Shown: positions 20,695 through 31,553, counted from the stretch's first letter. The stretch: 64,000 nt of DNA from an uncultured Sphingomonadales bacterium (GCA_903832325.1 CAILBC010000012.1:237624-301623); one strand, 5' to 3'. The notes: generated by a model from the letters alone, not told the origin. Translations and numbers: made by a program.

Positions 20695-21551
20695 CAGGAG
20701 CGCCCTTTCGTGATCGCTTTTGCCAGAAGGTCGGCGGTGGCGGCCATGCCGGCGGTGTTGGGGTGAAAGAACGTGCCGTCGGCGCGGTCGCGGCTGGCGT
20801 CGTTGCCATTGACCCAAGGGCTGGTCGCGCAAACGCCGTGGCGGCGTGATGCGGTGTCGAGCGGCAGGATTTCGGCGCCTGCGGCCTGCGCGGCATCGGC
20901 GGTGATCGCGGCAAGGTCGCGGGCCAGCGCGTGCAACACGGCGATGTCGGCATCGTTCAGCCCCGTCCGCGTGCAGTTTTCGCCGGCGTTGAACAAAGTG
21001 AAATACTGCACCATCACGATCCGCGCCCGTGGTGCCACGGCATGGACACGGGCGATCGCGGAGCGCAGTGTGCCAGACAGGCGGGCTTTGTCTTCGGCCG
21101 AGGGCGGCACGATTTCGGCGCAGGCGGCGCGGTCGATCGTTGCCTCCTGCTGCGGATCGATTTTGCGATTCCGGCACGCCATCGCACCGACCAGGCCCAG
21201 ATAATTGAGGTCATTGCCCCCGGCGGTGATCGTGACCAGACGGGTTTTTGGCGTAATGGCGGCGATCTGCGGCGGTACCTCGCTCCACGGGTTGAGGATA
21301 TGCTCTGCTTTTGCGCCCGAACACGAAACATCGGCCAGATCGAGCTGCAGCTTGCGCGCCAGCACGTGGGCATAGTTGGCGGCGGACCGGCCGCAACGGT
21401 TGGGCGGGGTGTCGGCGCTCGTGCCGATCCACGGCCCGGCGCCAAACGAGCTGCCCATTGCGACATAGCCGCTGTGCGGCGGCAAGGGCCTGGCTTGCGC
21501 CGGCGTTGCGGCCGCCAAGGCGATGGCGGCCCTGGCCATGAATGCGCGCAT
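20694..21551 (-). CDS. Exported SGNH/GDSL-type hydrolase
   Basis: This is a 285-residue exported esterase or lipase of the SGNH fold. A short signal peptide (MRAFMARAAIALAAATPAQA) is followed by the block I nucleophile segment AMGSSFGAG. The block III motif is GGNDLNYLG. The block V segment TFFHPNTAGM carries the catalytic histidine. Several cysteines (in RCGRSA, SCSGA, MACRN, AACAE, ENCTR and GVCAT) may form disulphides, as in secreted SGNH lipases of the actinobacterial type. ATG at 21551 is chosen because the signal peptide starts there. It converges with the M20 pair and is separated from it by inverted repeats. The substrate is unknown. Confidence 0.88.
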   Translation of the reverse strand: MRAFMARAAIALAAATPAQARPLPPHSGYVAMGSSFGAGPWIGTSADTPPNRCGRSAANYAHVLARKLQLDLADVSCSGAKAEHILNPWSEVPPQIAAITPKTRLVTITAGGNDLNYLGLVGAMACRNRKIDPQQEATIDRAACAEIVPPSAEDKARLSGTLRSAIARVHAVAPRARIVMVQYFTLFNAGENCTRTGLNDADIAVLHALARDLAAITADAAQAAGAEILPLDTASRRHGVCATSPWVNGNDASRDRADGTFFHPNTAGMAATADLLAKAITKGRS

Positions 21552-21685
21552 GTCTGATCCCCTTGTTGCCGCCCGGTCTTGTCCCGGTCTTGTCGTTCCA
21601 GCAGTCTTGCCGGGGGCGGTCGGTTTGACAACCCGCTGCTTGTCGGTGACGTTGGGGCCGGGAACCGAAATTCGCAGGGGCAGGC

Positions 21686-22354
21686 ATGGCGTCAAATTCA
21701 CACAGTCCGACGCAGCACCGCATGGCCTGGGGCCTGCTGCTGGCGCTGGTGGTGCTCGCTGCGCCGCTGGCCTGGTTCATCAGCGGCGCGGTGCATTACC
21801 TGACCGACTGGTCGGTCGCGTCCTATACCGCCTATTACTGGGGGCGGCGGTTTGGCCTGATCGCTCATGTGGTGCCGGGGGTGGCTGCATCGTCGGCGGG
21901 GCTGGTGCAACTGTGGCTGGGGCTGACCGGCCGGTCGGGGCGCGTGCATCGCGTGCTTGGGCGGGTCTATGTTGCTGCGGTGGCGCTGGGGTCGCTGGCG
22001 GCGGTCTATCTGGCGCTCACCATTCCGGGCCATTTCGCCTATGCCAGCGGGCTGGTCGGCCTGGCGCTGGCCTGGGCCACCACGACGGCCATGGCCGTGG
22101 CCACGATCCGCACCGGCCTGGTCGCTGCGCACCGCCAATGGATGGTGCGCAGCTATACCGTCACGTTTGCCTTTGTCCTGCTGCGGCTGGTGGATCAGCC
22201 GCTGCACTGGCTGATTCCGGTCGCGGCCGATCCGGTTGCAGACCAGATCGGCACGATGACCGCCTGGGCATCATGGGCGGTGCCGCTGCTGCTGGTCGAT
22301 CTGGTGTTTCAGGCGCGCGCGGTCATTGCAGAAAATCGCGGATCGCCTGGTTGA
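21686..22354 (+). CDS. DUF2306 family membrane protein
   Basis: This 222-residue integral membrane protein has about six hydrophobic helices. It carries conserved features of the DUF2306 family: a histidine in the second helix (FGLIAHVVPG), GRVHRVLGRVYV, and AHRQWMVRSY between helices. The function of the family is unknown. A good ribosome binding site (AGGGG) precedes ATG 21686. The last 32 bases overlap the end of the convergent MetX-like hydrolase gene, so both 3' ends share sequence. Confidence 0.82.
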   Translation: MASNSHSPTQHRMAWGLLLALVVLAAPLAWFISGAVHYLTDWSVASYTAYYWGRRFGLIAHVVPGVAASSAGLVQLWLGLTGRSGRVHRVLGRVYVAAVALGSLAAVYLALTIPGHFAYASGLVGLALAWATTTAMAVATIRTGLVAAHRQWMVRSYTVTFAFVLLRLVDQPLHWLIPVAADPVADQIGTMTAWASWAVPLLLVDLVFQARAVIAENRGSPG

Positions 22355-23426
22355 GAAACGGGCCGTCTTCGGGGCCGGCGCCGGCGCCGGCGGGATGGCC
22401 CCACAAACTGGGAATCGGCTTCAGCGTGACTTGGGGAATGAACGCGGCTTCGTACCGCGCATCTTCCACCGGGAAATAGAGGTCGGTCGCGCCGGGCATG
22501 TACAGCACTTTGGCCTTGATCGACCGCAGCGCCTTTTCGGTATCGCCGCCAAAGCCCGGCGTGGTGCCCACATCGTGCGCCTGCCACGCGCGCATCTGCA
22601 GGATCAGGTCGTTGGCATCGGCGCCCGGGATGAATTTGGTGCGGTACATCTTCACCACTTTGTCAAAGGTCACGCCGGCCGGCGCGCCCACCCGCCACAG
22701 TTCCTTGCGCCACCATTCCTGCGAATAGAGCCAGGCGGTCCACACCAGATTGAACGCCTCGATCCCCTTTTCGGGCGGGGCCTTGTAATCGCCGGCGGCA
22801 AAAACCGGGTCGGCGGTGATGGCGGCAATCTGGCTTTCCAGCCGGACAATGCCGTGGCCATAAGTGCGTGCCGTGCCGGCGGTGGCGACAATGCGATCGG
22901 CAAAATCGGGGTGGCTGACTGCCCACTGGAACGCCTGCTGCGCGCCCATCGAAAATCCGATCACCGCGCGCACATTGGTCACGCCATATTGGCTGGCCAG
23001 CATGCGGTGGACGATTTCGACATTGTCGCGGATCGTCGTTACCGGAAAGCGTGGTCCGTGGAACGGTTCGGCGGTGTTGCTGGGCGATGATGACCGGCCA
23101 TTGCCGAACATTTCGGTGGCGACGATGAAATAGCGATCGGGATCGAGCGCCAGGGTCTTGCCGATCAGCCATTCATAGCCGTGCCAATCGGCCATATAGT
23201 GCGATGGCACCAGGATGACGTTGTCTTTTGCGGCGTTCAACGTGCCATACGTCGCATAGACCAGCTTTGCCTGGGGCAGCACGGTGCCGGATTCGGTGGC
23301 AAAACCGGACACGGTAAAGCTGTGTTCCACCCCCTTTGGCCCAGGGTCTTCGGCCGCCATCGCCGGGTCGGCGCCAAGCGTGGCGAGCATCATCCCGAAC
23401 AGGGCAACCGCGTGCATCAGGACCAT
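22323..23426 (-). CDS. Exported alpha/beta hydrolase, homoserine O-acetyltransferase (MetX)-like
   Basis: This 367-residue alpha/beta-fold protein resembles the MetX family. It has a nucleophile elbow GFSMGAQQ, an acid residue in GATDLYFP and a histidine in LWGHPAGAG. The central VRAVIGFSMG and DNVEIVHRML segments are MetX-like. It begins with a clear signal peptide (about residues 1-24, ending DPAMA), which a cytosolic methionine-biosynthetic MetX would not have. It is therefore more likely an exported esterase or acyltransferase of unknown substrate. ATG at 23426 is chosen because the signal peptide starts there. Its 5' region holds a short tandem array. It converges with and overlaps the DUF2306 gene. 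Confidence 0.85.
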   Translation of the reverse strand: MVLMHAVALFGMMLATLGADPAMAAEDPGPKGVEHSFTVSGFATESGTVLPQAKLVYATYGTLNAAKDNVILVPSHYMADWHGYEWLIGKTLALDPDRYFIVATEMFGNGRSSSPSNTAEPFHGPRFPVTTIRDNVEIVHRMLASQYGVTNVRAVIGFSMGAQQAFQWAVSHPDFADRIVATAGTARTYGHGIVRLESQIAAITADPVFAAGDYKAPPEKGIEAFNLVWTAWLYSQEWWRKELWRVGAPAGVTFDKVVKMYRTKFIPGADANDLILQMRAWQAHDVGTTPGFGGDTEKALRSIKAKVLYMPGATDLYFPVEDARYEAAFIPQVTLKPIPSLWGHPAGAGAGPEDGPFLNQAIRDFLQ

Positions 23427-23773
23427 GGGCGCAAAACCTTTCACAAATTCCGGTGTCTCTTTGCCCAGCGGACAGGCAGCGGCACACTGGCGCAAGTGCC
23501 CCTTGGGGACAAGCGCCCCGGGAAAGCACTCTGGGAACAAGCACCCCGGGAACAAGCACTCTGGGGCCCGGCGCAGCACTGCACCGAAGCTGTGGAAAAT
23601 CCTGCCCGATGAGTCAGGCCGTTCGATCAGGCCTTGACGCGGGGCGCAGTCCCGTGGTGCTTAGCCTGCATGCGTCATCAAGCGGTCATGCGGGTATCCC
23701 ATGGCTCCCCCAGCGGGAGCAGCAGGGCTGCCGCATCGAACAGCCGGTCCGGAGCATGCTTCATAAGGCGTTG
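23427..23773. other. Intergenic region with 15-bp tandem array
   Basis: This is the region between the divergent MetX-like and HNH genes. At 23505-23562 it holds four units close to GGGAACAAGCACTCT, one of them 13 bases long, ending in GGGGCCCGG. No small gene with a convincing start is seen, and no SAM-riboswitch core is recognisable upstream of the MetX-like gene. Confidence 0.6.
23505..23562. repeat. Tandem repeat, 15-bp unit x 4
   Basis: The units read GGGGACAAGCGCCCC, GGGAAAGCACTCT, GGGAACAAGCACCCC and GGGAACAAGCACTCT. The array lies 79-136 bases upstream of the MetX-like start codon on the minus strand. Confidence 0.8.
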
Positions 23774-24424
23774 ATGGAAAGGGCGGCTTCGGCCAGGCCC
23801 CATAGCGGCGATGGCGCCGAACAGTTCAATATTGCGCGTTATGTGGCCGATGCGGGTTTTGCCAACCATGGCAGCAGCCGCCACCTGTCAAACTGCCCGG
23901 CGCTGGTGCTGAACGCCGATTATACCCCGCTCAGCTATTACCCGCTCAGCCTCTGGCCGTGGCAGACCGCGATCAAGGCGGTGTTCCTGGAACGCGTCGA
24001 CATCATCGCGACATACGAACGCGAAGTGCACAGCGTGTCGTTCGACATGAAGATCCCTTCGGTAATCGCGCTGCGCCAATATGTCCGCCCCAGCGAATTT
24101 CCCGCGTTCACCCGGTTCAACCTGTTTCTGCGCGACCGGTTCATGTGCCAATATTGCGGCGGGCACGAACACCTGACGTTTGATCACGTCGTGCCGCGCC
24201 GGCTGGGCGGGCGCACCACCTGGGAAAACGTCGCCGCGGCCTGCGCCCCGTGCAACATGAAAAAAGGCGGCCGCACCCCCGAACAGGCGCATATGCGGCT
24301 GATCGAGGAACCGATCCGCCCGACCACCTGGCAATTGCAGGACAAAGGCCGCGCGTTCCCGCCCAACTACCTCCACGACAGCTGGCGCGACTGGCTTTAT
24401 TGGGATGTCGAGCTGGAAGGGTAG
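23774..24424 (+). CDS. HNH endonuclease
   Basis: This 216-residue protein belongs to the HNH nuclease family common in Alphaproteobacteria. The middle reads NCPALVLNADYTPLSYYPLS. The nuclease core follows with a first CxxC (C125-C128 in CQYCGG), TFDHVVPRRLGGRTTWENV and a second CxxC in CAPCN. The histidine, asparagine and metal-binding cysteines of an active enzyme are all present. ATG at 23774 is preferred because AAGG lies at suitable spacing. An in-frame ATG at 23756 is possible. The biological role of this conserved stand-alone nuclease is not known, and no methylase or phage gene is adjacent. Confidence 0.87.
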   Translation: MERAASARPHSGDGAEQFNIARYVADAGFANHGSSRHLSNCPALVLNADYTPLSYYPLSLWPWQTAIKAVFLERVDIIATYEREVHSVSFDMKIPSVIALRQYVRPSEFPAFTRFNLFLRDRFMCQYCGGHEHLTFDHVVPRRLGGRTTWENVAAACAPCNMKKGGRTPEQAHMRLIEEPIRPTTWQLQDKGRAFPPNYLHDSWRDWLYWDVELEG

Positions 24425-24468
24425 GGTGGGTCATCGCAAAATTCTGCGAGTTTCACCCCGATTTCCGG

Positions 24469-25707
24469 TTATGCCGCCGCAACAGCCTCAACCGGCGCGG
24501 ATGCGACTTTCGCTGCGCCTTTCAGAAACAGCGCCAGCGCCACCACGCCGAAAACGGTTGATACCACCATCGGCATGGTCGGCAGGGCGATCCAGGCGGC
24601 GGGCCCGCTGCAATGCGCCAGGGTCTGGGCATACATCGGCGGGCCGACGATCTGCGCGATCGATCCCACCGATTGCACCGCGCCCTGCAATTCGCCCTGG
24701 CTGCGGGCATCGACCGCGCGGCTGTTCAGCCCGGATATCGATGACTGGACAAACCCGTCGAGCGACCCGACGGTGATCGCCAGATAGACCATCCAGGTGG
24801 TCGTTGCCGTGGTATAAAGCAGTGTTGCCATCGCCAACCCGGCAACGCCAAGCATCACCGCGCGGCGTTCGCCGATCAGCGGCAGCACGCGCCGCAATCC
24901 GAACCCCTGGACCATCGCCGATGTCAGCCCGACCATGGCCAGCGCCAGCCCGACCTGCCGCGTGGAAAAGCCATAGGCGGCAATCGCCATATACGACCAC
25001 ACCGCCGGATAGACGATGTGCGAAAGCTGCCACACGCCCAGTGCGGCAACGAACCACAGCACGGTTTCGTTCTGCCCGCTGAGCGCGCGCAACGATGAAA
25101 ACGCGTTGGCGGTGCGCCAATCGAACGGGCGGCGGTTTTCCGGCGCCAGCGATTCCTTCAGGAACACGAAACCGAAGGCGAAATTGGACAGCGCCAGCAA
25201 TGACGCCGCCAGGAACGGCAGGCGCGGCTCGATCGAACCCAGCAGACCGCCCAGCGCCGGCCCGACGACAAACCCCACACCAAATGCCAGGCCCACCAGG
25301 CCAAAGCTGGCGGCGCGCTTTTCGGGCGGGGTAATATCGGCGATATAGGCATAGGCTGCGGAAAAGCTGGCCCCGGTCACGCCGGCCAGCAGGCGGCCGA
25401 CGATCAGCCAGGCAAACACCGGCGCGCCCCATTGCAGCAGATAATCCAGCCCCAGCGCCAGAATTGCCACCAGCATCACCGGGCGGCGACCAAACCGGTC
25501 GGACAAGTTGCCGATCACCGGGGCGCAGACGAACTGCATCATCGCATAGCCCGCGCTCAGCCAACCGGCATAGCCCGCCGCGACGCTGATCGTCACATGG
25601 GCCAGCTTCATGATCAGGCTGGGCAGCACCGGAATGACAATGCCAAAGCCCAGCATGTCGATCAGCACGACAACAAAGACAAAGCCGAGAGAGGCGCGAT
25701 GGTTCAT
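24469..25707 (-). CDS. MFS transporter, TetA/drug:H+ antiporter-like
   Basis: This is a 412-residue inner-membrane exporter with about 12 helices. The first helix has VLIDMLGFGIVIPVLP, and the helix 2-3 loop is GNLSDRFGRRPVML, the canonical MFS loop. VVGPALGGLLG resembles the antiporter motif C region. These features place it in the tetracycline-type drug:proton antiporter branch, although most chromosomal members are not proven resistance genes. ATG at 25707 is chosen just before the first helix. It lies 25 bases after the nitronate monooxygenase-like gene on the same strand and is probably co-transcribed with it. Confidence 0.87.
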   Translation of the reverse strand: MNHRASLGFVFVVVLIDMLGFGIVIPVLPSLIMKLAHVTISVAAGYAGWLSAGYAMMQFVCAPVIGNLSDRFGRRPVMLVAILALGLDYLLQWGAPVFAWLIVGRLLAGVTGASFSAAYAYIADITPPEKRAASFGLVGLAFGVGFVVGPALGGLLGSIEPRLPFLAASLLALSNFAFGFVFLKESLAPENRRPFDWRTANAFSSLRALSGQNETVLWFVAALGVWQLSHIVYPAVWSYMAIAAYGFSTRQVGLALAMVGLTSAMVQGFGLRRVLPLIGERRAVMLGVAGLAMATLLYTTATTTWMVYLAITVGSLDGFVQSSISGLNSRAVDARSQGELQGAVQSVGSIAQIVGPPMYAQTLAHCSGPAAWIALPTMPMVVSTVFGVVALALFLKGAAKVASAPVEAVAAA

Positions 25708-25732
25708 GCCCGTACTTTCCGCTTTGGCCCGA

Positions 25733-26755
25733 TCAGGCGACCAGCAAGCGCTTGCCCAGCGCGGCTTCACATTCATCCATCAGGGTGGCGATGATGGTGG
25801 CCACTGGCAATTCGTCGGTCACCAGCCCGACCGACTGCCCGGCCATGATCGATCCGCGTTCGACATCGCCATCGATCACCGCGCGGCGCAGCGCACCGGC
25901 CCAGAAATGTTCGATTTCGAGCTGGGCCGCAGCCATGTCGAGCGCGCCGGAATCCAGCGCGCGCGCCACTTCGATCTGCTTGGCGGTGAATTCCTCGGTG
26001 CCCTTGTTCTTCAACGCGCGCACCGGGATGACCGGCAGGCGCGGATCGACCTGAACCGAGGCAATCGCATCGCGCGCATTGGCGCGGAAGAAGGCGCGCT
26101 TGAAATCGGGATGCGCGATCGATTCGCTGGCCGCGGCAAAACGCGTGCCCAGTTGCACCCCGGCAGCGCCCATTTCCAGATAGCTGGCAATCGCTTCACC
26201 ACGGCCGATGCCGCCCGCCACAAACACGATGTGATCCTGCGCCAGCGCGGGCAGGAATTCCTGCGCCAGCACGCCGGTGGAAACCGGGCCGATGTGGCCG
26301 CCGGCTTCGCTGCCTTCGATCACCAGCGCATCGGCGCCGCTGCGGAACAGCTTGCGCGCCAGCGCGATGGTCGGGGCAAACACCAGCACTTTCGCGCCGA
26401 ACGCCTTGATCGCCTCGATGCTGCCCTTGGGCGGAATGCCGCCGGCCAGCACGACATGGCTGACCCCGTGCCGCGCCGTGACCGCGATCAGGTCGAACAG
26501 CATCGGATGCATGGTGATCAGGTTCACCCCGAACGGCCGATCGGTCAGCGCGCGGGTTGCGGCGATTTCGGCATCGAGCAGATCGGGGGTCATCGCGCCG
26601 CAGGCAATCACGCCGAAACCGCCGGCATTGCTGATCGCGGAAACCAGGTGCCGTTCGGACACCCAGCTCATCGCGCCGCACAAGATGGCGTGCTCGCTGC
26701 CCAGAAATTCGGCGCCACGCGCCATAAGCGCCGCTGTCTTTGGATAGGCGGTCAT
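25733..26755 (-). CDS. NAD(P)H-dependent flavin oxidoreductase / nitronate monooxygenase-like
   Basis: This 340-residue FMN-binding TIM-barrel enzyme belongs to the nitronate monooxygenase / 2-nitropropane dioxygenase superfamily. It shows the N-terminal pocket ILCGAMSWVSERHLVSAISN with GGFGVIACGA, the EGSEAGGHIG segment with the active-site histidine, and the FMN-phosphate loop FVAGGIGRGEAIASYL with GAAGVQLGTRF. ATG at 26755 is chosen because the barrel begins directly. An upstream in-frame start adds an unrelated leader. The MFS exporter is downstream in the same unit and katG is divergent. The true substrate is uncertain, since many members act as quinone reductases. Confidence 0.87.
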   Translation of the reverse strand: MTAYPKTAALMARGAEFLGSEHAILCGAMSWVSERHLVSAISNAGGFGVIACGAMTPDLLDAEIAATRALTDRPFGVNLITMHPMLFDLIAVTARHGVSHVVLAGGIPPKGSIEAIKAFGAKVLVFAPTIALARKLFRSGADALVIEGSEAGGHIGPVSTGVLAQEFLPALAQDHIVFVAGGIGRGEAIASYLEMGAAGVQLGTRFAAASESIAHPDFKRAFFRANARDAIASVQVDPRLPVIPVRALKNKGTEEFTAKQIEVARALDSGALDMAAAQLEIEHFWAGALRRAVIDGDVERGSIMAGQSVGLVTDELPVATIIATLMDECEAALGKRLLVA

Positions 26756-26872
26756 GCTATCTCTCGTTTCCTGATGTCCTGAACCGGCGCTCCAGACCCG
26801 GACAGCCGCGCAGGCTCCCTTACGGTGGGTCGCACCGCCGGGCAAGCCTTGCGTGGCGGCGTCATCGTCAAA

Positions 26873-26909
26873 ATCGATATCTCTGACATGTTTAACCCGT
26901 TTTATCGAT
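26873..26909. promoter_or_regulatory. Paired ATCGAT palindromes upstream of katG
   Basis: ATCGAT occurs at 26873-26878 and 26904-26909, 31 bases apart (about three helical turns), in an AT-rich patch 50-90 bases upstream of the katG start. They could be operator half-sites or part of the promoter region. A standard OxyR site is not recognisable. This is positional inference only. Confidence 0.25.
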
Positions 26910-26919
26910 CAAAGGTTGA

Positions 26920-29157
<2,238 letters not shown>

Positions 29158-29160
29158 CCC

Positions 29161-29210
29161 CAATCCTCCCCGGCACGGGGAGGGGGACCAGCCGAAGGGT
29201 GGTGGAGGGG
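29161..29210. repeat. GGGGAGG-type repeat, copy 4
   Basis: CCTCCCCGGCACGGGGAGG, then GGGGACC, a small imperfect hairpin and GGTGGAGGGG, starting three bases after the katG stop. Its inverted partner is at 29411. Confidence 0.85.
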
Positions 29211-29241
29211 TCAGGCCTCAAGCGCTGACCTACCCCTGATC

Positions 29242-29366
29242 GTCATCCCGGACTTGGGCCGGGATCGGGCTTTCTGTGCGCAAAGCGGCTCACATATCTT
29301 TGGTATTCAGCTCTTTGCCTGGGAAGAACAGCCTGGCCCCGGGTCAAGCCCGGGGGGACGTGATGG
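29242..29366. repeat. CCCGG-ended dispersed element, copy 1
   Basis: The left end GTCATCCCGGACTTGGGCC with CCGGGATC forms a palindrome. The right end GGCCCCGGGTCAAGCCCGGG forms another. The interior includes GCTCTTTGCCTGGG. The copy at 39079-39195 has the same ends in inverse orientation. Confidence 0.78.
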
Positions 29367-29410
29367 GTATGTTGGCGCGACATGTCGCAGGGTTTGCGGG
29401 TGGGGCCTGA

Positions 29411-29459
29411 TCCCTCCACCAGCTTCGCCAGTGCCCCCCCGGCACGGGGAGGATTGGGG
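29411..29459. repeat. GGGGAGG-type repeat, copy 5 (inverted)
   Basis: CCCTCCACCAGCTTCGCCAG, then CCCCCCGGCACGGGGAGGATT, in the opposite orientation to copy 4. It lies just before the lysC stop codon (minus strand), so it may serve as the transcript end. Confidence 0.8.
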
Positions 29460-29464
29460 CAGGC

Positions 29465-30721
29465 TTATTCCCCGTCCAGACCATAGGCGGTGTGCAGCAC
29501 GCGCACTGCCAGTTCAGTCTCGTCCGAATCGATCAGCACCGAAACCTTGATTTCCGACGTTGAAATCGCCTGGATGTTGATCGCGCGGTCGGCCAGCGCC
29601 TTGAACATCGTGGCGGCGACACCGGCGTGGCTGCGCATGCCGACCCCGACGACCGAAATTTTCGACACTTTGGAATCGGTGCTCAGCTTTTCATAGCCGA
29701 TGCCGGCGCGGTTCGAATCGAGCACCGCCTTGGTGCGTTCCAGATCGGCCTGGGGCACGGTGAACGTCACGTCGGTATCGGTATCGGCGCGGCCGACATT
29801 CTGGATGATCATGTCGACATTGATGTTCGCTTCGGCAAGCGGGCCGAAAATCGTCGCGACCGCGCCGGGGCGGTCGGGCACCGCGGTCAGGATGACCTTG
29901 GCATCGTTCTTGTCGGCGGCGATCCCGGTGATCAACTGGCGTTCCATATCGAGGCCCTCAAGTTCGTCATCGGACACGATCATCGTGCCGGGCAAAGTAT
30001 CGGCAGCAGGCGCGCTTTCGTCGATGAACGACGACAGCACCTGGACCCGCACGTTTTCCTTCATCGCCAGGCTGACCGAGCGCGTCTGCAGCACTTTCGA
30101 TCCGACCGAGGCGAGTTCGAGCATTTCCTCGTAAGTCACGTTCTTCAGCTTGCGCGCCTTGGCGACGATGCGCGGATCGGTGGTATAGACCCCGTCGACA
30201 TCGGTATAGATGTCGCAGCGGTCGGCGCGAATGGCCGCCGCCACCGCCACCGCCGACGTGTCGGACCCGCCGCGGCCCAGCGTGGTGATGCGATTGTCAT
30301 CGGACAAGCCCTGAAACCCCGGAATCACCGCGATTTCGCCCGACGCCATCGATGCCAGCAGCGCCGCCGGATCGATCCCTTCGATGCGCGCCTTTGATGC
30401 GGCATCGTCGGTGTGGATCGGCAATTGCCAGCCCAGCCATGACCGCGCGCGGCAGCCCAGCGCCTGAAGATGCAGCGCCAGCAGGCCCGATGTCACTTGT
30501 TCGCCGCTGGCCACGACCACGTCATATTCGGCCGGATCGTAAAGCGCGCTCGCCTCGCGGCAGAAATTGACCAGGCGGTCGGTTTCGCCGGCCATGGCAG
30601 AGACCACCACGGCCACTTCGTGCCCGGCGGCCTGCTGGCGCTGGACAATGCGCGCGACACGGCGGATGCGCTCGGTGCCGGCCATCGACGTGCCGCCGAA
30701 TTTCATCACGATGCGGGCCAC
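29465..30721 (-). CDS. lysC: Aspartate kinase
   Basis: This 418-residue monofunctional aspartokinase catalyses the first step of the aspartate family pathway (lysine, threonine, methionine). The kinase domain starts with IVMKFGGTSMAG and has TTLGRGGSDTSAVA and DIYTDVDGVYTTDPRI. Two C-terminal ACT domains (about residue 265 onward, with VGVGMRSHAGVAATMF) provide feedback control by amino acids. Translation starts at GTG 30721 with AGGAG about ten bases upstream. It is divergent from ubiG, and dapB of the same pathway lies 10 kb away. The length and domain order match the class II enzyme. Confidence 0.96.
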   Translation of the reverse strand: MARIVMKFGGTSMAGTERIRRVARIVQRQQAAGHEVAVVVSAMAGETDRLVNFCREASALYDPAEYDVVVASGEQVTSGLLALHLQALGCRARSWLGWQLPIHTDDAASKARIEGIDPAALLASMASGEIAVIPGFQGLSDDNRITTLGRGGSDTSAVAVAAAIRADRCDIYTDVDGVYTTDPRIVAKARKLKNVTYEEMLELASVGSKVLQTRSVSLAMKENVRVQVLSSFIDESAPAADTLPGTMIVSDDELEGLDMERQLITGIAADKNDAKVILTAVPDRPGAVATIFGPLAEANINVDMIIQNVGRADTDTDVTFTVPQADLERTKAVLDSNRAGIGYEKLSTDSKVSKISVVGVGMRSHAGVAATMFKALADRAINIQAISTSEIKVSVLIDSDETELAVRVLHTAYGLDGE

Positions 30722-30803
30722 GGGGCTGCTCCTGAACCAGACTGTCGAATCTTGCCTGCATGACCCGATGGACCATGCAAGCCGCGCGCTTTAGGGAGGG
30801 GGG

Positions 30804-31544
30804 ATGAGCAATGCAACACCGATTCCGGCCACGATCCGCCCCGAAGAAGCCGCCCATTTCGGCCGCCTGGCCGATGACTGGTGGGACCCGGCCGGGTCAT
30901 CCGCCATGCTGCACCGGCTGAACCCGGTCCGGCTGGGGTTTATCCGCGCCAGCATCGATGCCCATTTCGGCACCGACCGGCGCGCGATGCGGCCGTTGCA
31001 GGGGCGCCGCGCGGTCGATGTCGGCTGTGGCGCAGGGCTGCTGGCCGAACCACTGGCGCGGATGGGCGCCGAAGTTACCGGGGTCGACGCGGCGCAGGAC
31101 AATGTGCGTGTGGCCGCTGCGCATGCCGCTGCGGGGGGCCTGCCGATCACCTATCACTGCGGCGATGTCGCCACGCTGGGCCTGTCGGGCTTTGATCTGG
31201 TGACCAGCATGGAAGTGATCGAGCACGTCGCCGACAAGCCGGCATTTGTCGCGGCGCTGGCGGCGGCGCTGGGCGATGGCGGGTTGATGATCCTGTCCAC
31301 GCCAAACCGCACCGCGGCATCGCGCCTGCTGCTGGTGGAAGGCGCCGAACGGATGGGGATGGTGCCGCGCGGCACCCACCACTGGCAGGATTTCATCACC
31401 CCGATCGAACTGCACGATCTGCTGGCAGACGCAGGCCTGATCATGGGCAATCCGCAGGGTATTTCGTGGAGCCCCAATGCCGGGCTGCACCTGTCGGACA
31501 ATCTGGCGCTGAACTATATCGTCACGGTAACGCGGGGCGCCTGA
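30804..31544 (+). CDS. ubiG: Bifunctional 2-polyprenyl-6-hydroxyphenol methylase / 3-demethylubiquinol 3-O-methyltransferase
   Basis: This 246-residue SAM-dependent methyltransferase carries out both O-methylations of ubiquinone biosynthesis. The N-terminal EEAAHFGRLADDWWDP and the SAM-binding VDVGCGAGLLAEPLARMG (from residue 71) are typical of UbiG. TSMEVIEHVADKPAFV and STPNRTAASRLLL follow. GGGAGGGGGG precedes the ATG. It is divergent from lysC with an 82-base gap and converges with the cupin gene, ending ten bases before its stop. Confidence 0.95.
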   Translation: MSNATPIPATIRPEEAAHFGRLADDWWDPAGSSAMLHRLNPVRLGFIRASIDAHFGTDRRAMRPLQGRRAVDVGCGAGLLAEPLARMGAEVTGVDAAQDNVRVAAAHAAAGGLPITYHCGDVATLGLSGFDLVTSMEVIEHVADKPAFVAALAAALGDGGLMILSTPNRTAASRLLLVEGAERMGMVPRGTHHWQDFITPIELHDLLADAGLIMGNPQGISWSPNAGLHLSDNLALNYIVTVTRGA

Positions 31545-31553
31545 TCATACGAT

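Larger units (their letters stand above)
29158..29464. other. Repeat-filled katG / lysC intergenic region
   Basis: This region between the convergent katG and lysC genes is made almost wholly of dispersed repeats: a GGGGAGG element at 29161, a CCCGG-ended element at 29242-29366 and an inverted GGGGAGG element at 29411. The arrangement is nested, with one element type flanked by a pair of another. No gene is seen. Confidence 0.75.

Noticed and set aside
23427..23773. SAM riboswitch upstream of the MetX-like gene
   Set aside because: No conserved SAM-II or similar core could be recognised. The region is mostly a tandem array, and the gene is probably not a methionine enzyme.
24469..25707. Tetracycline-resistance determinant
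   Set aside because: The MFS motifs fit the TetA branch, but no TetR regulator or mobile context is present. Chromosomal relatives are usually uncharacterised exporters.
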